Positions 29,598-37,107 of a stretch of DNA of 64,000 nucleotides are shown here, piece after piece. Below the pieces are notes generated by a model. That model saw only the letters and a list, made by a program, of their open reading frames with translations, had not been told where the DNA came from and did no database searches. The DNA is from Burkholderia sp. USMB20 (GTDB lineage: Bacteria > Pseudomonadota > Gammaproteobacteria > Burkholderiales > Burkholderiaceae). A program made the position numbers and the translations under genes. The number at the start of each line of letters is the position of its first letter. Position 1 is the first letter of the stretch. The stretch is taken from assembly GCF_000949135.2 (NCBI RefSeq), contig NZ_JTAN02000002.1, positions 227,101 through 291,100 on the forward strand, read 5' to 3'.

Positions 29598-30674
29598 ATG
29601 AGCACCACGGCTTCACACAACGTCCAGTCGATCTGGTACACGCGCTGTCCGGTACCGACGCCGCTCGGCATTGCCGCGCATCTCGGCTGGCTCGACAGCG
29701 AATTCGCCGGCGACGGCATCACCGTACGCGCATTGCAGGAAAGCCAGCACGCGGCGCTGCATCACGCGCACGTCGATCATTCGCTCGACAACGCGTTCCG
29801 GCAGGGCGGCAGCATTCCGGCGCTGTGGGCGCGCGCGTCCGGCGCCGACACGCGTGTGGTCGCGCTGACCTGGGTCGACGAGTCCCAGGCGATCGTCGCA
29901 CTGCCGGAAGCCGGCCTGACGCGGCCGAAAGACCTGCGCGGGCGCCGCATCGGCCTGCCGCGCCGCGACGGCGAGCGCATCGACATCTTCCGCGCGGCGG
30001 CGCTGCGCGGCTTCGTCAGTGCGCTGTCGCTCGACGGGCTCGGCCCCGGCGACGTCGAATGGGTCGACGTACCGGCGTCGAACCTGCGCGCGCCGGTGTC
30101 GACCCCCGCGACCCGCGACGCGGCATTCAGCCATCCGGCGAGCCTGTCGAGCCGGCGGCTCTATGCAGCCGAGGCGGCCGCGCTGGTGCGCGGTGACGTC
30201 GATGCGATCTATGTGAAGGGCTCGCTCGGGCTCGAAACCGCGCACCTGATCGGCGCGCAGCCGGTCGTCGACATCGGTTTTCATCCCGATCCGCAGGTCC
30301 GCATCAACAACGGTTCGCCGCGGCCGCTGACCGTCAACGCAGCGACGCTCGAGCGCCATCCCGACATCGTCAGCCGTTTCCTCGCGCGCGTGACCGATGT
30401 CGAAGGCTGGGCGCGCGAGCACGAAGATGAAGTGCTCGACTATCTCGGCCGCGAGACGGGGTCGGGCCACGACTGGCTGCGGCTGGCTTATGGCGCGGAC
30501 GTCCACCGGCGGCTGCGCACGGATCTCGACGAAGCGTCGATCGCAGCGCTCGACGATTTCAAGCGTTTCCTGGTCGACTGGCGGTTCCTGCCCGCCGACT
30601 TCGACGTGCACGCGTGGATCGACCGGCGTGCGCTCGACGGCATCGCGGCATCGTTTCGCGACGCCGCGCGGTGA
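29598..30674 (+). CDS. DszB-like sulfinate desulfinase, second copy with Cys
   Basis: 358 residues, no signal peptide. WYTRCPVPTPLG gives Cys17 at the DszB nucleophile position; HVDHSLDNAFRQGGSIPALW gives His61 and Arg68. DLRGRRIGLPRRDGERIDIF, RGDVDAIYVKGSLGLETAHL and PVVDIGFHPDPQVRINNGSP match the other two copies. It is more similar to the Ser-bearing copy at 23782 than to 26513 in the middle section, so duplication and divergence are likely. The next gene starts inside its stop codon. Confidence 0.78.
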   Translation: MSTTASHNVQSIWYTRCPVPTPLGIAAHLGWLDSEFAGDGITVRALQESQHAALHHAHVDHSLDNAFRQGGSIPALWARASGADTRVVALTWVDESQAIVALPEAGLTRPKDLRGRRIGLPRRDGERIDIFRAAALRGFVSALSLDGLGPGDVEWVDVPASNLRAPVSTPATRDAAFSHPASLSSRRLYAAEAAALVRGDVDAIYVKGSLGLETAHLIGAQPVVDIGFHPDPQVRINNGSPRPLTVNAATLERHPDIVSRFLARVTDVEGWAREHEDEVLDYLGRETGSGHDWLRLAYGADVHRRLRTDLDEASIAALDDFKRFLVDWRFLPADFDVHAWIDRRALDGIAASFRDAAR

Positions 30675-31888
30675 GCGTGCCGGCACGCGTCGCCGGCGCA
30701 TGGCGGCGCGAGCGCTTCACCGGCGGCTTCATGCTGCTCGCGCTCGCGAGCGGCACGACGATCAGCATGGCGCAGCTCGCGACGACGTTGTATGCGCTGG
30801 CACTCGGCGTCGACAGCGCGCGGCTCGGCGTCATCGCCGCGATGGAGCCCCTCGGCATTGCACTGATGACCCTGCCTGCCGGGCTGCTCGTCGCGCGCTA
30901 CGGCGCGCGGCGCGTGTACTTCGCCGCGAGCATGGGGCCGATGCTGCTCAATCTCGTCGTGCCGTTTACCGGCGCGTGGCCGCTGATCGCGCTCACGCAG
31001 GGGCTGATCGGGCTGTGCATCCCGTTCCGGATCGTGTCGATCAACGGCGTATTCCTTGCGCGTCTCGCGCAGATCGGCCTCGCGCGCGCGGGCTGGTATC
31101 GCGCGGCCATGTCGGTCGGAACCGGCATGGCGGGGCCGTGGCTCGCGAGCTGGCTGATCGGCGCGCACGGCGCGGTCGCGACGTTCTGCGCGGCGTCGGC
31201 GAGCTTCGCGGGCATGGCGTTGTTCAGCCGGATGCTGCTTGGCGACGCCGAGCCGCCGTCGCGCCGCGCACGGCATGAAACGGGCACGCTGCGCGCGCTG
31301 CTCGCGCTCGCGTGGAGCCACGACGTGCGCGAGCAGCTCGTGCTGGAGGCCGTGAACAGCGCGACACGCTCGCTCGTCGGCACGTATACGGTGGTGCTCG
31401 CGATTCAGTCGCTCGGACTGTCGCGGACGCGCGCCGTCGCGCTGCTCACCTTGCAGGGTGCCGTTGCGGTGATCGCGTTGTTCGGGCTCGGCAATGTCGC
31501 ACAGCGGATGACCGGGCGCCGTTGCCATGCGCTCGGTCTCTCAGGCAGCATCGCCGGGCTGCTCACGCTCGGCCTCGCGCGCGACGCGTGGATCGTCGGC
31601 GCAGGGCTCGCCGCGCTGTGCGCCGGGTCATCGCTGCTGCATCTCGTCAACATGCAGCATCTGGGCCGCCACCCGGCCGACAAGAGCCAGGTGTCGAGCC
31701 TGTACAACCTCGCGTCGATGGCCGGCGCGTTCTGCGGCCCGCTGGCCGGCAGTGCGCTCGTGCCGGTCGTCGGGTTGCAGGCCGTGTTTCTGTGCTGGCT
31801 GCCGGTGGTCGTGCTGGTGGCGTTCGCGCTGCGGTTCGCCAGGAGCCGTCGCGGTGCGGCGCAGCCGCTGCCTGCAAAGCTGTCCTGA
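30671..31888 (+). CDS. MFS transporter of the organosulfur operon
   Basis: GTG start at 30671 overlaps the previous stop by four bases (GTGA), indicating translational coupling. About 405 residues with roughly 12 hydrophobic segments. The loop after helix 2 is GLLVARYGARRVYF, a weak form of the MFS motif A. It is the last gene before the TonB-dependent receptor. It could import a substrate brought in by the receptor or export a desulfurated product; direction cannot be read from sequence. Confidence 0.85.
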   Translation: MSVPARVAGAWRRERFTGGFMLLALASGTTISMAQLATTLYALALGVDSARLGVIAAMEPLGIALMTLPAGLLVARYGARRVYFAASMGPMLLNLVVPFTGAWPLIALTQGLIGLCIPFRIVSINGVFLARLAQIGLARAGWYRAAMSVGTGMAGPWLASWLIGAHGAVATFCAASASFAGMALFSRMLLGDAEPPSRRARHETGTLRALLALAWSHDVREQLVLEAVNSATRSLVGTYTVVLAIQSLGLSRTRAVALLTLQGAVAVIALFGLGNVAQRMTGRRCHALGLSGSIAGLLTLGLARDAWIVGAGLAALCAGSSLLHLVNMQHLGRHPADKSQVSSLYNLASMAGAFCGPLAGSALVPVVGLQAVFLCWLPVVVLVAFALRFARSRRGAAQPLPAKLS

Positions 31889-31904
31889 CGATCTTCGAGG
31901 ACGG

Positions 31905-31952
31905 TGTTGCGAGACCAGCAGTTTGCTTTCTTCCACAGATGCGTATGCAGCA
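31905..31952. promoter_or_regulatory. Two imperfect activator half-palindromes upstream of the TonB-dependent receptor
   Basis: TGTTGC-GAGA-CCAGCA (31905-31920) and AGATGC-GTAT-GCAGCA (31937-31952) resemble the TGTTGC-N4-GCAACA sites, at 32-base spacing like the pair at 25018. Each has mismatches, so affinity is probably lower. Confidence 0.45.
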
Positions 31953-32004
31953 ACGGCGGCACCGTGCGCGTGCCTGCAGCCCCGTGCGACGGGCTTCTCG
32001 ATGC

Positions 32005-32020
32005 TGGCATCCGAATTGCA
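32005..32020 (+). promoter_or_regulatory. Sigma-54 promoter of the TonB-dependent receptor gene
   Basis: TGGCATCCGAATTGCA: GG (32006-32007) and GC (32018-32019) are 10 bases apart and both half-sites are near consensus (TGGCA and TTGCA). It is 63 bases before ATG 32083. Confidence 0.8.
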
Positions 32021-32082
32021 ATACAGAACCCGTGCGTCGCGCACGCACGTGCGTTCAACCGATCAAACAGGATGACTCATCG

Positions 32083-34398
32083 ATGTTCAGGAAAAAACTA
32101 ATCGTCACCGCGCTGGGGGGACTGCTGACGGGCGGCACCGTATCGTTGCCCGCATGGGCAGAGGATGGCGCGGCGACCGCGGGGGCGCCGGACGCGAAGC
32201 CGGCGCAACAGGCGTCGGACGACGCGACCGCGGCAGCGCCGAAGACCACCGGCGCGAATCGCGGGTCGACCGTACGCGAAGCGAATCTCGGCACGGTGAC
32301 CGTGACCGCGCGCCGGCGCAAGGAGCGCATTCAGGACGTGCCGGTCGCGGTGAGTGCGCTGAGCGGCGACGCGATCAAGAACAACGAGTTGCGCGTGATC
32401 AACGACGTGACGAAGTACGTGCCGAACTTCAACGGACAATCGACCGAGGGCCGCGAGCGGCCGCGCTGGTTCCTGCGCGGCGTCGGCAGCAACGATCCTT
32501 CGGACCTGTCGCTGAGCCCGATCGGCGTGTACTTCGACGACGTATACATCAACAGCGTGTTCGGGCAGGGCTTTCCGCTGTTCGACCTCGATCGCATCGA
32601 GGTGCTGCGCGGGCCGCAGGGCACGCTGTGGGGCAAGAATACCGTCGGCGGCGCGCTCAGCATCACGTCGCAGAAGCCGACCTTTGACGTGAGCGGCTAC
32701 GGCAAGCTCGGCCTCGGCCAGTACAACAGCCGGCTCGCGGAAGCCGCGATCGGCGGTCCGATCGGCAAGAACGACGTGCTGGCCGCGCGCGTGTCGGTGT
32801 ATCACGAGAATGCTGACAGTTTCTACACGAACACCGTGCAGCAAGGGCGCTTCGGCGGCTTCCACGACAACGCGGTGCGCTTCCAGGTGCTGGCCGTGCC
32901 GACGTCCGACACCGATTTCCTGTTCAACATCCACGGCCGCAACTACACGGGCGGCGGCGATGCATGGCACGCGGAGGGCGCGGGTCGCGGCGGCGCGAAC
33001 CAGTTCGGCTTCGTCGGGTCGACCGATCCGTACACGGTGTCGCTCAATGCGCCGTCGAGCGATCACATCTCGACTTGGGGTACGTCGCTCACCGCGCACT
33101 GGCGCATCAACCCGGCGGTGTCGCTGACGTCGATCACGGCATTCGAAGGGCTGCACCGCTGGTATCAGGACGACGAGGACTATTCGCCGTTCGATGCGGC
33201 ACGCTCGCATGACCGCCTGTCGAGCCGCCAGTTCTCGCAGGAGTTCCGGCTCGAATCGCCGCAGAGCGAGCGGCTGAGCTGGCTGGTCGGCACGCACCTG
33301 TTTACCGAGCAACTGGCCGAGCAGGGCGCCGGCGGCGGCCTGCCGGGCGCGCCGTCGCCCGCGTTCTACCACCTGACCGACCTCACGCAGCACACGCAGA
33401 GCGCGGCGATCTTCGGCAGCGTCAAGTACCGCTTCACCGACCGTTTCAACGTGACGGGCGGGCTGCGTTACACGATCGAGCGCAAGACCATCAATCTGAC
33501 GGGGCTGCAGGGCACGGGCAACGTGACGTTCAGCGATCCGAACAGCTGGTGGTCGCCGTCGTCGGTGTCGTCGCCGCTCGCGGTCAGCGCGCAGCAGAAC
33601 CAGACGAACACGTGGCGTGCGCCGACCTGGGATCTCACGCCGGAATATGCGCTCAGCAACAACGTGCGCGCGTATTTCCGCTATGCGCGCGGTTTCCGCT
33701 CGGGCGGCTACAACGGCAACGCGTATACGCAGAGCACGGTGTCCACCGTGTCGCCGGAGTACCTGACCGACTACGAGATCGGCATCAAGAGCGAGTGGTT
33801 CGACAAGCGGCTGATCGTCAACGCGAGCGTGTTCCACTACGACTATCGCGACATCCAGGTATTCGCGCTCGCGCCGAACCCGTTCGGCGGGCCGCCGGTG
33901 TCGACGTTGTCGAATGCGGGGCAGGGGCGCGCGGACGGCTTCGAGCTCGAGCTGAAGGCGCAGCCCGTCAACAGCCTGTACCTGTTCGCGAACCTCGGGA
34001 TGCTGAACACGCGCTTCACGGAGTTCCGCTACGTGCCGACGGCCGTCGGCAACTCGTTCGCGCGTTCGCCGCATACGACGCTGAACGCGGGCTTCGACTA
34101 TCGCGTGCCGGTGTCGTTCGGCACGTTGACGGCCGGGGGCGACGTGAACTACCGCAGCCGCGAATACTTCAGCGCGACGCGGCAGACGATGCCGCAGCTC
34201 TGGCAAGGCGGCTATACGGTGCTGAACGCGCATGTGTCGTACACGACGCCGAACCAGAAATACATCGTGACGGGCTACGTGACGAACCTGACGAACAAGG
34301 TTTACAAGAAGCTCGAGCTGCTGCCGTCGTATGGCGCGTATCCGGTGCTGTACGGCGATCCGCGCACGGTCGGGATCACGCTGACCGCGAAGATCTGA
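32083..34398 (+). CDS. TonB-dependent outer-membrane receptor
   Basis: 771 residues. Signal peptide to AWA (about residue 26). A TonB-box-like LGTVTVTARRRKE precedes the plug (DVPVAVSALSGDAIKN, RIEVLRGPQGTLWGKNTVGG). A 22-strand barrel follows, ending with YLTDYEIGIKSEWF and GYVTNLTNKVYKKL. Plug and barrel are full length, so the gene is intact. Receptors of this iron-complex-like group are often wrongly read as siderophore receptors; here the adjacent ExbBD-TonB, desulfinases and sigma-54 promoter suggest uptake of a sulfur compound, as proposed for sulfate-starvation-induced receptors. Confidence 0.93.
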   Translation: MFRKKLIVTALGGLLTGGTVSLPAWAEDGAATAGAPDAKPAQQASDDATAAAPKTTGANRGSTVREANLGTVTVTARRRKERIQDVPVAVSALSGDAIKNNELRVINDVTKYVPNFNGQSTEGRERPRWFLRGVGSNDPSDLSLSPIGVYFDDVYINSVFGQGFPLFDLDRIEVLRGPQGTLWGKNTVGGALSITSQKPTFDVSGYGKLGLGQYNSRLAEAAIGGPIGKNDVLAARVSVYHENADSFYTNTVQQGRFGGFHDNAVRFQVLAVPTSDTDFLFNIHGRNYTGGGDAWHAEGAGRGGANQFGFVGSTDPYTVSLNAPSSDHISTWGTSLTAHWRINPAVSLTSITAFEGLHRWYQDDEDYSPFDAARSHDRLSSRQFSQEFRLESPQSERLSWLVGTHLFTEQLAEQGAGGGLPGAPSPAFYHLTDLTQHTQSAAIFGSVKYRFTDRFNVTGGLRYTIERKTINLTGLQGTGNVTFSDPNSWWSPSSVSSPLAVSAQQNQTNTWRAPTWDLTPEYALSNNVRAYFRYARGFRSGGYNGNAYTQSTVSTVSPEYLTDYEIGIKSEWFDKRLIVNASVFHYDYRDIQVFALAPNPFGGPPVSTLSNAGQGRADGFELELKAQPVNSLYLFANLGMLNTRFTEFRYVPTAVGNSFARSPHTTLNAGFDYRVPVSFGTLTAGGDVNYRSREYFSATRQTMPQLWQGGYTVLNAHVSYTTPNQKYIVTGYVTNLTNKVYKKLELLPSYGAYPVLYGDPRTVGITLTAKI

Positions 34399-34442
34399 CG
34401 CGCGGCGCATGCCGCGTCCGTTCGACGAACGGCGCGACTGTA

Positions 34443-34600
34443 ACGTCGATCAGGTATCGGAACGTCGAAGTGAACGGCAAGGTTCGGTTCATGCCTGCGT
34501 CGTTCGTCGGCGCGCGATACGTGTACACGACGGTGCGCTACGACGCGTCGACCGGCGTCGCGAAGCCGAAGATCCGGGGGCGTGAGGAGATCCGGCACGG
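34443..34600 (+). pseudogene. Possible internal remnant of a porin gene
   Basis: About 50 codons without a start read VNGKVRFMPASFVGARYVYT, then TVRYDASTGVAKPK, an alternating pattern like one hairpin of Burkholderia trimeric porins. Neither the signal peptide nor the terminal Phe strand is present. Weak; offered as a remnant only. Confidence 0.3.
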
Positions 34601-34646
34601 GTTCCGGGTGTGCGGGAAAGAAGGCGGCGGCGGCCGCCTTCATCCG

Positions 34647-35666
34647 TTACGAAGCGACGCGAATCACGACCTTGCCGAAATGCTGGCCCGACTGCAGGTA
34701 CGCATACGCTTGCGGCGCCTCGTCGAAGCCGAACACGCGATCGACCACCGGCTTGATCCGTTTCGCATCGACGAGCCGCACGACGTCGTCGAGCATCGCG
34801 CGGCTGCCGACCATGATCCCGTGCAGTTTCCGAATGTCGCCGATCAGCGACAGCAGCCCGAGTTCGGGGCCGCCGAACCCGCTGACGCCGCCGATCACCG
34901 ACACGACGCCGCCCAGCTTCGTCGCGGCGACCGAGCGCGGCAGCGTGTCGTGTCCGCCGACTTCCAGGACGAGATCCGCGCCCGCACCGCCGGTGAGCCG
35001 CAGCACTTCGTGCTGCCACTCGGGCGTCGCGCGATAGTTGATCGTTGCGTCCGCACCGAGTGCGCGGGCGCGTTCGAGTTTCGCGTCGCTCGACGACGTG
35101 ACGATCGTGCGCAGGCCCGCCGCGTGCGCGAGCTGCAGTGCGACGATCGAGACGCCGCCCGTGCCGAGCAGCACGACGGTCGAGCCCGGCCCCGCGCCGC
35201 CGTCGGCGAACAGCGCGTTCCATGCGGTGATGCCCGCGCACGACAGCGTCGCCGCTTCGTCGTAGTCGAGATGCGCGGGAATCGCGACCAGCGCCGCTTC
35301 GTCGGACACGAAGTGCTCGGCGAGCACGCCGTCGAATTGCGCGCCGGGCGAACCCGAGACTTTCTGCGGCGTGGGCGGCCCGTCGATCCAGCGCGGGAAG
35401 TACGTGTTGATCACGCGATCGCCCGGCTTGAAGCGCGTGACGTCGCGGCCGGTTTCGACGACTTCGCCGGCGCCGTCGGCGACAGGAATCAGCGCGTTCT
35501 TGCCGATGCCGAGATAGTCGCCGCGCGCGAACATCAGGTCGCGGTAGTTCAGTCCTGCCGAGTGGATTTTCACGACGACGTCGGTCGGCCCGACGGGGCG
35601 ACGCGTCGCGTCGATGCGCCGGAGCGCGGCAATGCCGTCCCCCGGTCTGATTTGCCATGCGTGCAT
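34647..35666 (-). CDS. Zinc-independent NAD(P)H-dependent alcohol dehydrogenase / quinone oxidoreductase (MDR)
   Basis: 339 residues, MDR superfamily. The N-terminal GroES-like domain has SAGLNYRDLMFARGDYLG; the usual catalytic-zinc Cys/His set is absent, as in quinone-reductase-like members. The Rossmann part has VVLLGTGGVSIVALQLAHAA and TSSSDAKLERARALGADATI. AAAAAGGAG sits 7 bases before the ATG. It is divergent from a LysR gene with an inverted repeat between them, so it is probably the regulator's target. Confidence 0.88.
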   Translation of the reverse strand: MHAWQIRPGDGIAALRRIDATRRPVGPTDVVVKIHSAGLNYRDLMFARGDYLGIGKNALIPVADGAGEVVETGRDVTRFKPGDRVINTYFPRWIDGPPTPQKVSGSPGAQFDGVLAEHFVSDEAALVAIPAHLDYDEAATLSCAGITAWNALFADGGAGPGSTVVLLGTGGVSIVALQLAHAAGLRTIVTSSSDAKLERARALGADATINYRATPEWQHEVLRLTGGAGADLVLEVGGHDTLPRSVAATKLGGVVSVIGGVSGFGGPELGLLSLIGDIRKLHGIMVGSRAMLDDVVRLVDAKRIKPVVDRVFGFDEAPQAYAYLQSGQHFGKVVIRVAS

Positions 35667-35683
35667 GTCGACTCCTTTTTAGA

Positions 35684-35699
35684 GATAGACCGGACTATC
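35684..35699. promoter_or_regulatory. Inverted repeat GATAG-N6-CTATC between ADH and LysR genes
   Basis: GATAG-ACCGGA-CTATC lies 18-33 bases before the ADH start and about 95 bases before the LysR start. The size and place fit an operator for the divergently encoded LysR protein. Confidence 0.5.
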
Positions 35700-35793
35700 A
35701 TAGTGTTGCGCGTCCGGACGCATTGACGATTATTCGGCCAACGATTGTCGCCGGCACGGATACAAACCTGTCATCCCATCGGAGTGGAACTGC

Positions 35794-36747
35794 ATGGACG
35801 AGCGGCTGAGAGGCATCGCCGAATTTGTCGACGTCGTGGAGTCGGGCAGCTTCGCCGCGGCGGCGCTGCGCCTCGGCATGACGCGCTCGGCCGTGGCGAA
35901 GATCGTCGCGCGTCTCGAACAACGGCTCGGTGCGCGGCTCTTGCAGCGCACGACGCGCCAGCTCGGCTTGACCGACGAAGGGCTCGTCTATTACGAGCAG
36001 TGCCGGCGGTTGCTGGCGGAACTCGGCGAGACGGAGGCCGCGCTCGACGCGGGCCGGCGCGAGCCGGCCGGGCGCGTGCGGATCAGCGTGCCCGTGCTGT
36101 TCGGCCGGCAATGCGTGGCGCCCGTCGTGCGGCGCATCATCGAGCGTTATCCGCGGCTTGAAATCGACGTGTCGTTCAGCGATCGCCTGGCCGATCTGGT
36201 CAACGACGGCTTCGACATCGCGGTGCGCATCGGCGAGCTTGCGGATACGAGCACGCTCGTCGGGCGGCGGCTCGGCGTACAGAGGATGGGCATTTGCGCA
36301 TCGTCGGCGTATCTCGAACGTCACGGCCGGCCGACGGGATCCGACGAGCTCGCGTCGCACGTCGGCATCGCGTATTCGCGCGGCGGGCAGCCGACGCCGT
36401 GGCGGATCATCGGCCCGGACGGCGCGGTGCACGACCATCGCCCGGCCGGCCGCCTGCGGTTCGACGACCTGCACGCGATCGCCGACGCGGCTGCAGCCGG
36501 CGCGGGCCTCGCGTGGCTGCCGTGCTGGCTGATGGCGCCGTACGTGCGCGACGGGCGTCTCGCGCTCGTGATGGACAGCGACAGCGTGTCGGGCGCCGAA
36601 GTGTTCGTGGTGCGGCCGGCGTCGCGCAATGTGCCGTCGAAGGTGCGCGTCGTCATCGATACGTTCGTCGACGAGATTCCGCGCATGCTGGAGTCGGACG
36701 ACGCAGACGGCGAGCGCGTGCCGCAGCGCGTCGTTCACGCATCGTAG
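35794..36747 (+). CDS. LysR-family transcriptional regulator
   Basis: 317 residues. Winged-helix HTH at residues 1-65 (GSFAAAALRLGMTRSAVAKI, then VARLEQRLGARLLQRTTR). The C-terminal substrate-binding fold has RVRISVPVLFGRQCVAPVVR and DGFDIAVRIGEL, of the group related to small-aldehyde and quinone-stress regulators. Divergent from the MDR oxidoreductase. The start ATG 35794 is that of the homologous domain. Confidence 0.93.
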   Translation: MDERLRGIAEFVDVVESGSFAAAALRLGMTRSAVAKIVARLEQRLGARLLQRTTRQLGLTDEGLVYYEQCRRLLAELGETEAALDAGRREPAGRVRISVPVLFGRQCVAPVVRRIIERYPRLEIDVSFSDRLADLVNDGFDIAVRIGELADTSTLVGRRLGVQRMGICASSAYLERHGRPTGSDELASHVGIAYSRGGQPTPWRIIGPDGAVHDHRPAGRLRFDDLHAIADAAAAGAGLAWLPCWLMAPYVRDGRLALVMDSDSVSGAEVFVVRPASRNVPSKVRVVIDTFVDEIPRMLESDDADGERVPQRVVHAS

Positions 36748-36853
36748 CGACGACGCGGGATCGGACGATGCGGAAGACGCGGACGACGCGGACGACGGCG
36801 ACCACACGCGTTTTCTGCGCCTGACGGACAATCGGTGCGGGTCGTGCATGCGC

Positions 36854-36964
36854 CGCGCGCTCGTCGGTTGCACGCGCACGTGGGCGCTGGAACTCGCCGG
36901 ACACGGCGTGACGATCAACGCGCTCGCGGTGGACGGCGGCGGTACCCTCGGCGGACGCAACTGA
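36854..36964 (+). pseudogene. SDR remnant with internal deletion
   Basis: Without a start codon, the frame reads RALVGCTRTWALELAGHGVT, INALA, then at once VDGGGTLGGR and a stop. The first part is the SDR stretch after the catalytic Tyr-x3-Lys and the last part is the SDR C-terminus. About 60 intervening residues and the whole Rossmann N-terminus are gone. The rest of 36748-37107 holds no gene. Confidence 0.55.
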
Positions 36965-37107
36965 CGCAACGCGTGCATGACGGCGCGAGTCGTCGATCAA
37001 CGGGCGGCGTGCATATTCCTGCTTCCCGTTAGCATGTGACGAATCCGACTTTGGGCGCCGCGCGGGCGCCGCTAAGATCGCCGATCCGTAATCGAGCGTT
37101 CGACAAA

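Noticed and set aside
32098-34410. 770-codon open frame on the minus strand
   Set aside because: Antisense shadow of the TonB-dependent receptor; composition is Arg-rich with no recognisable fold.
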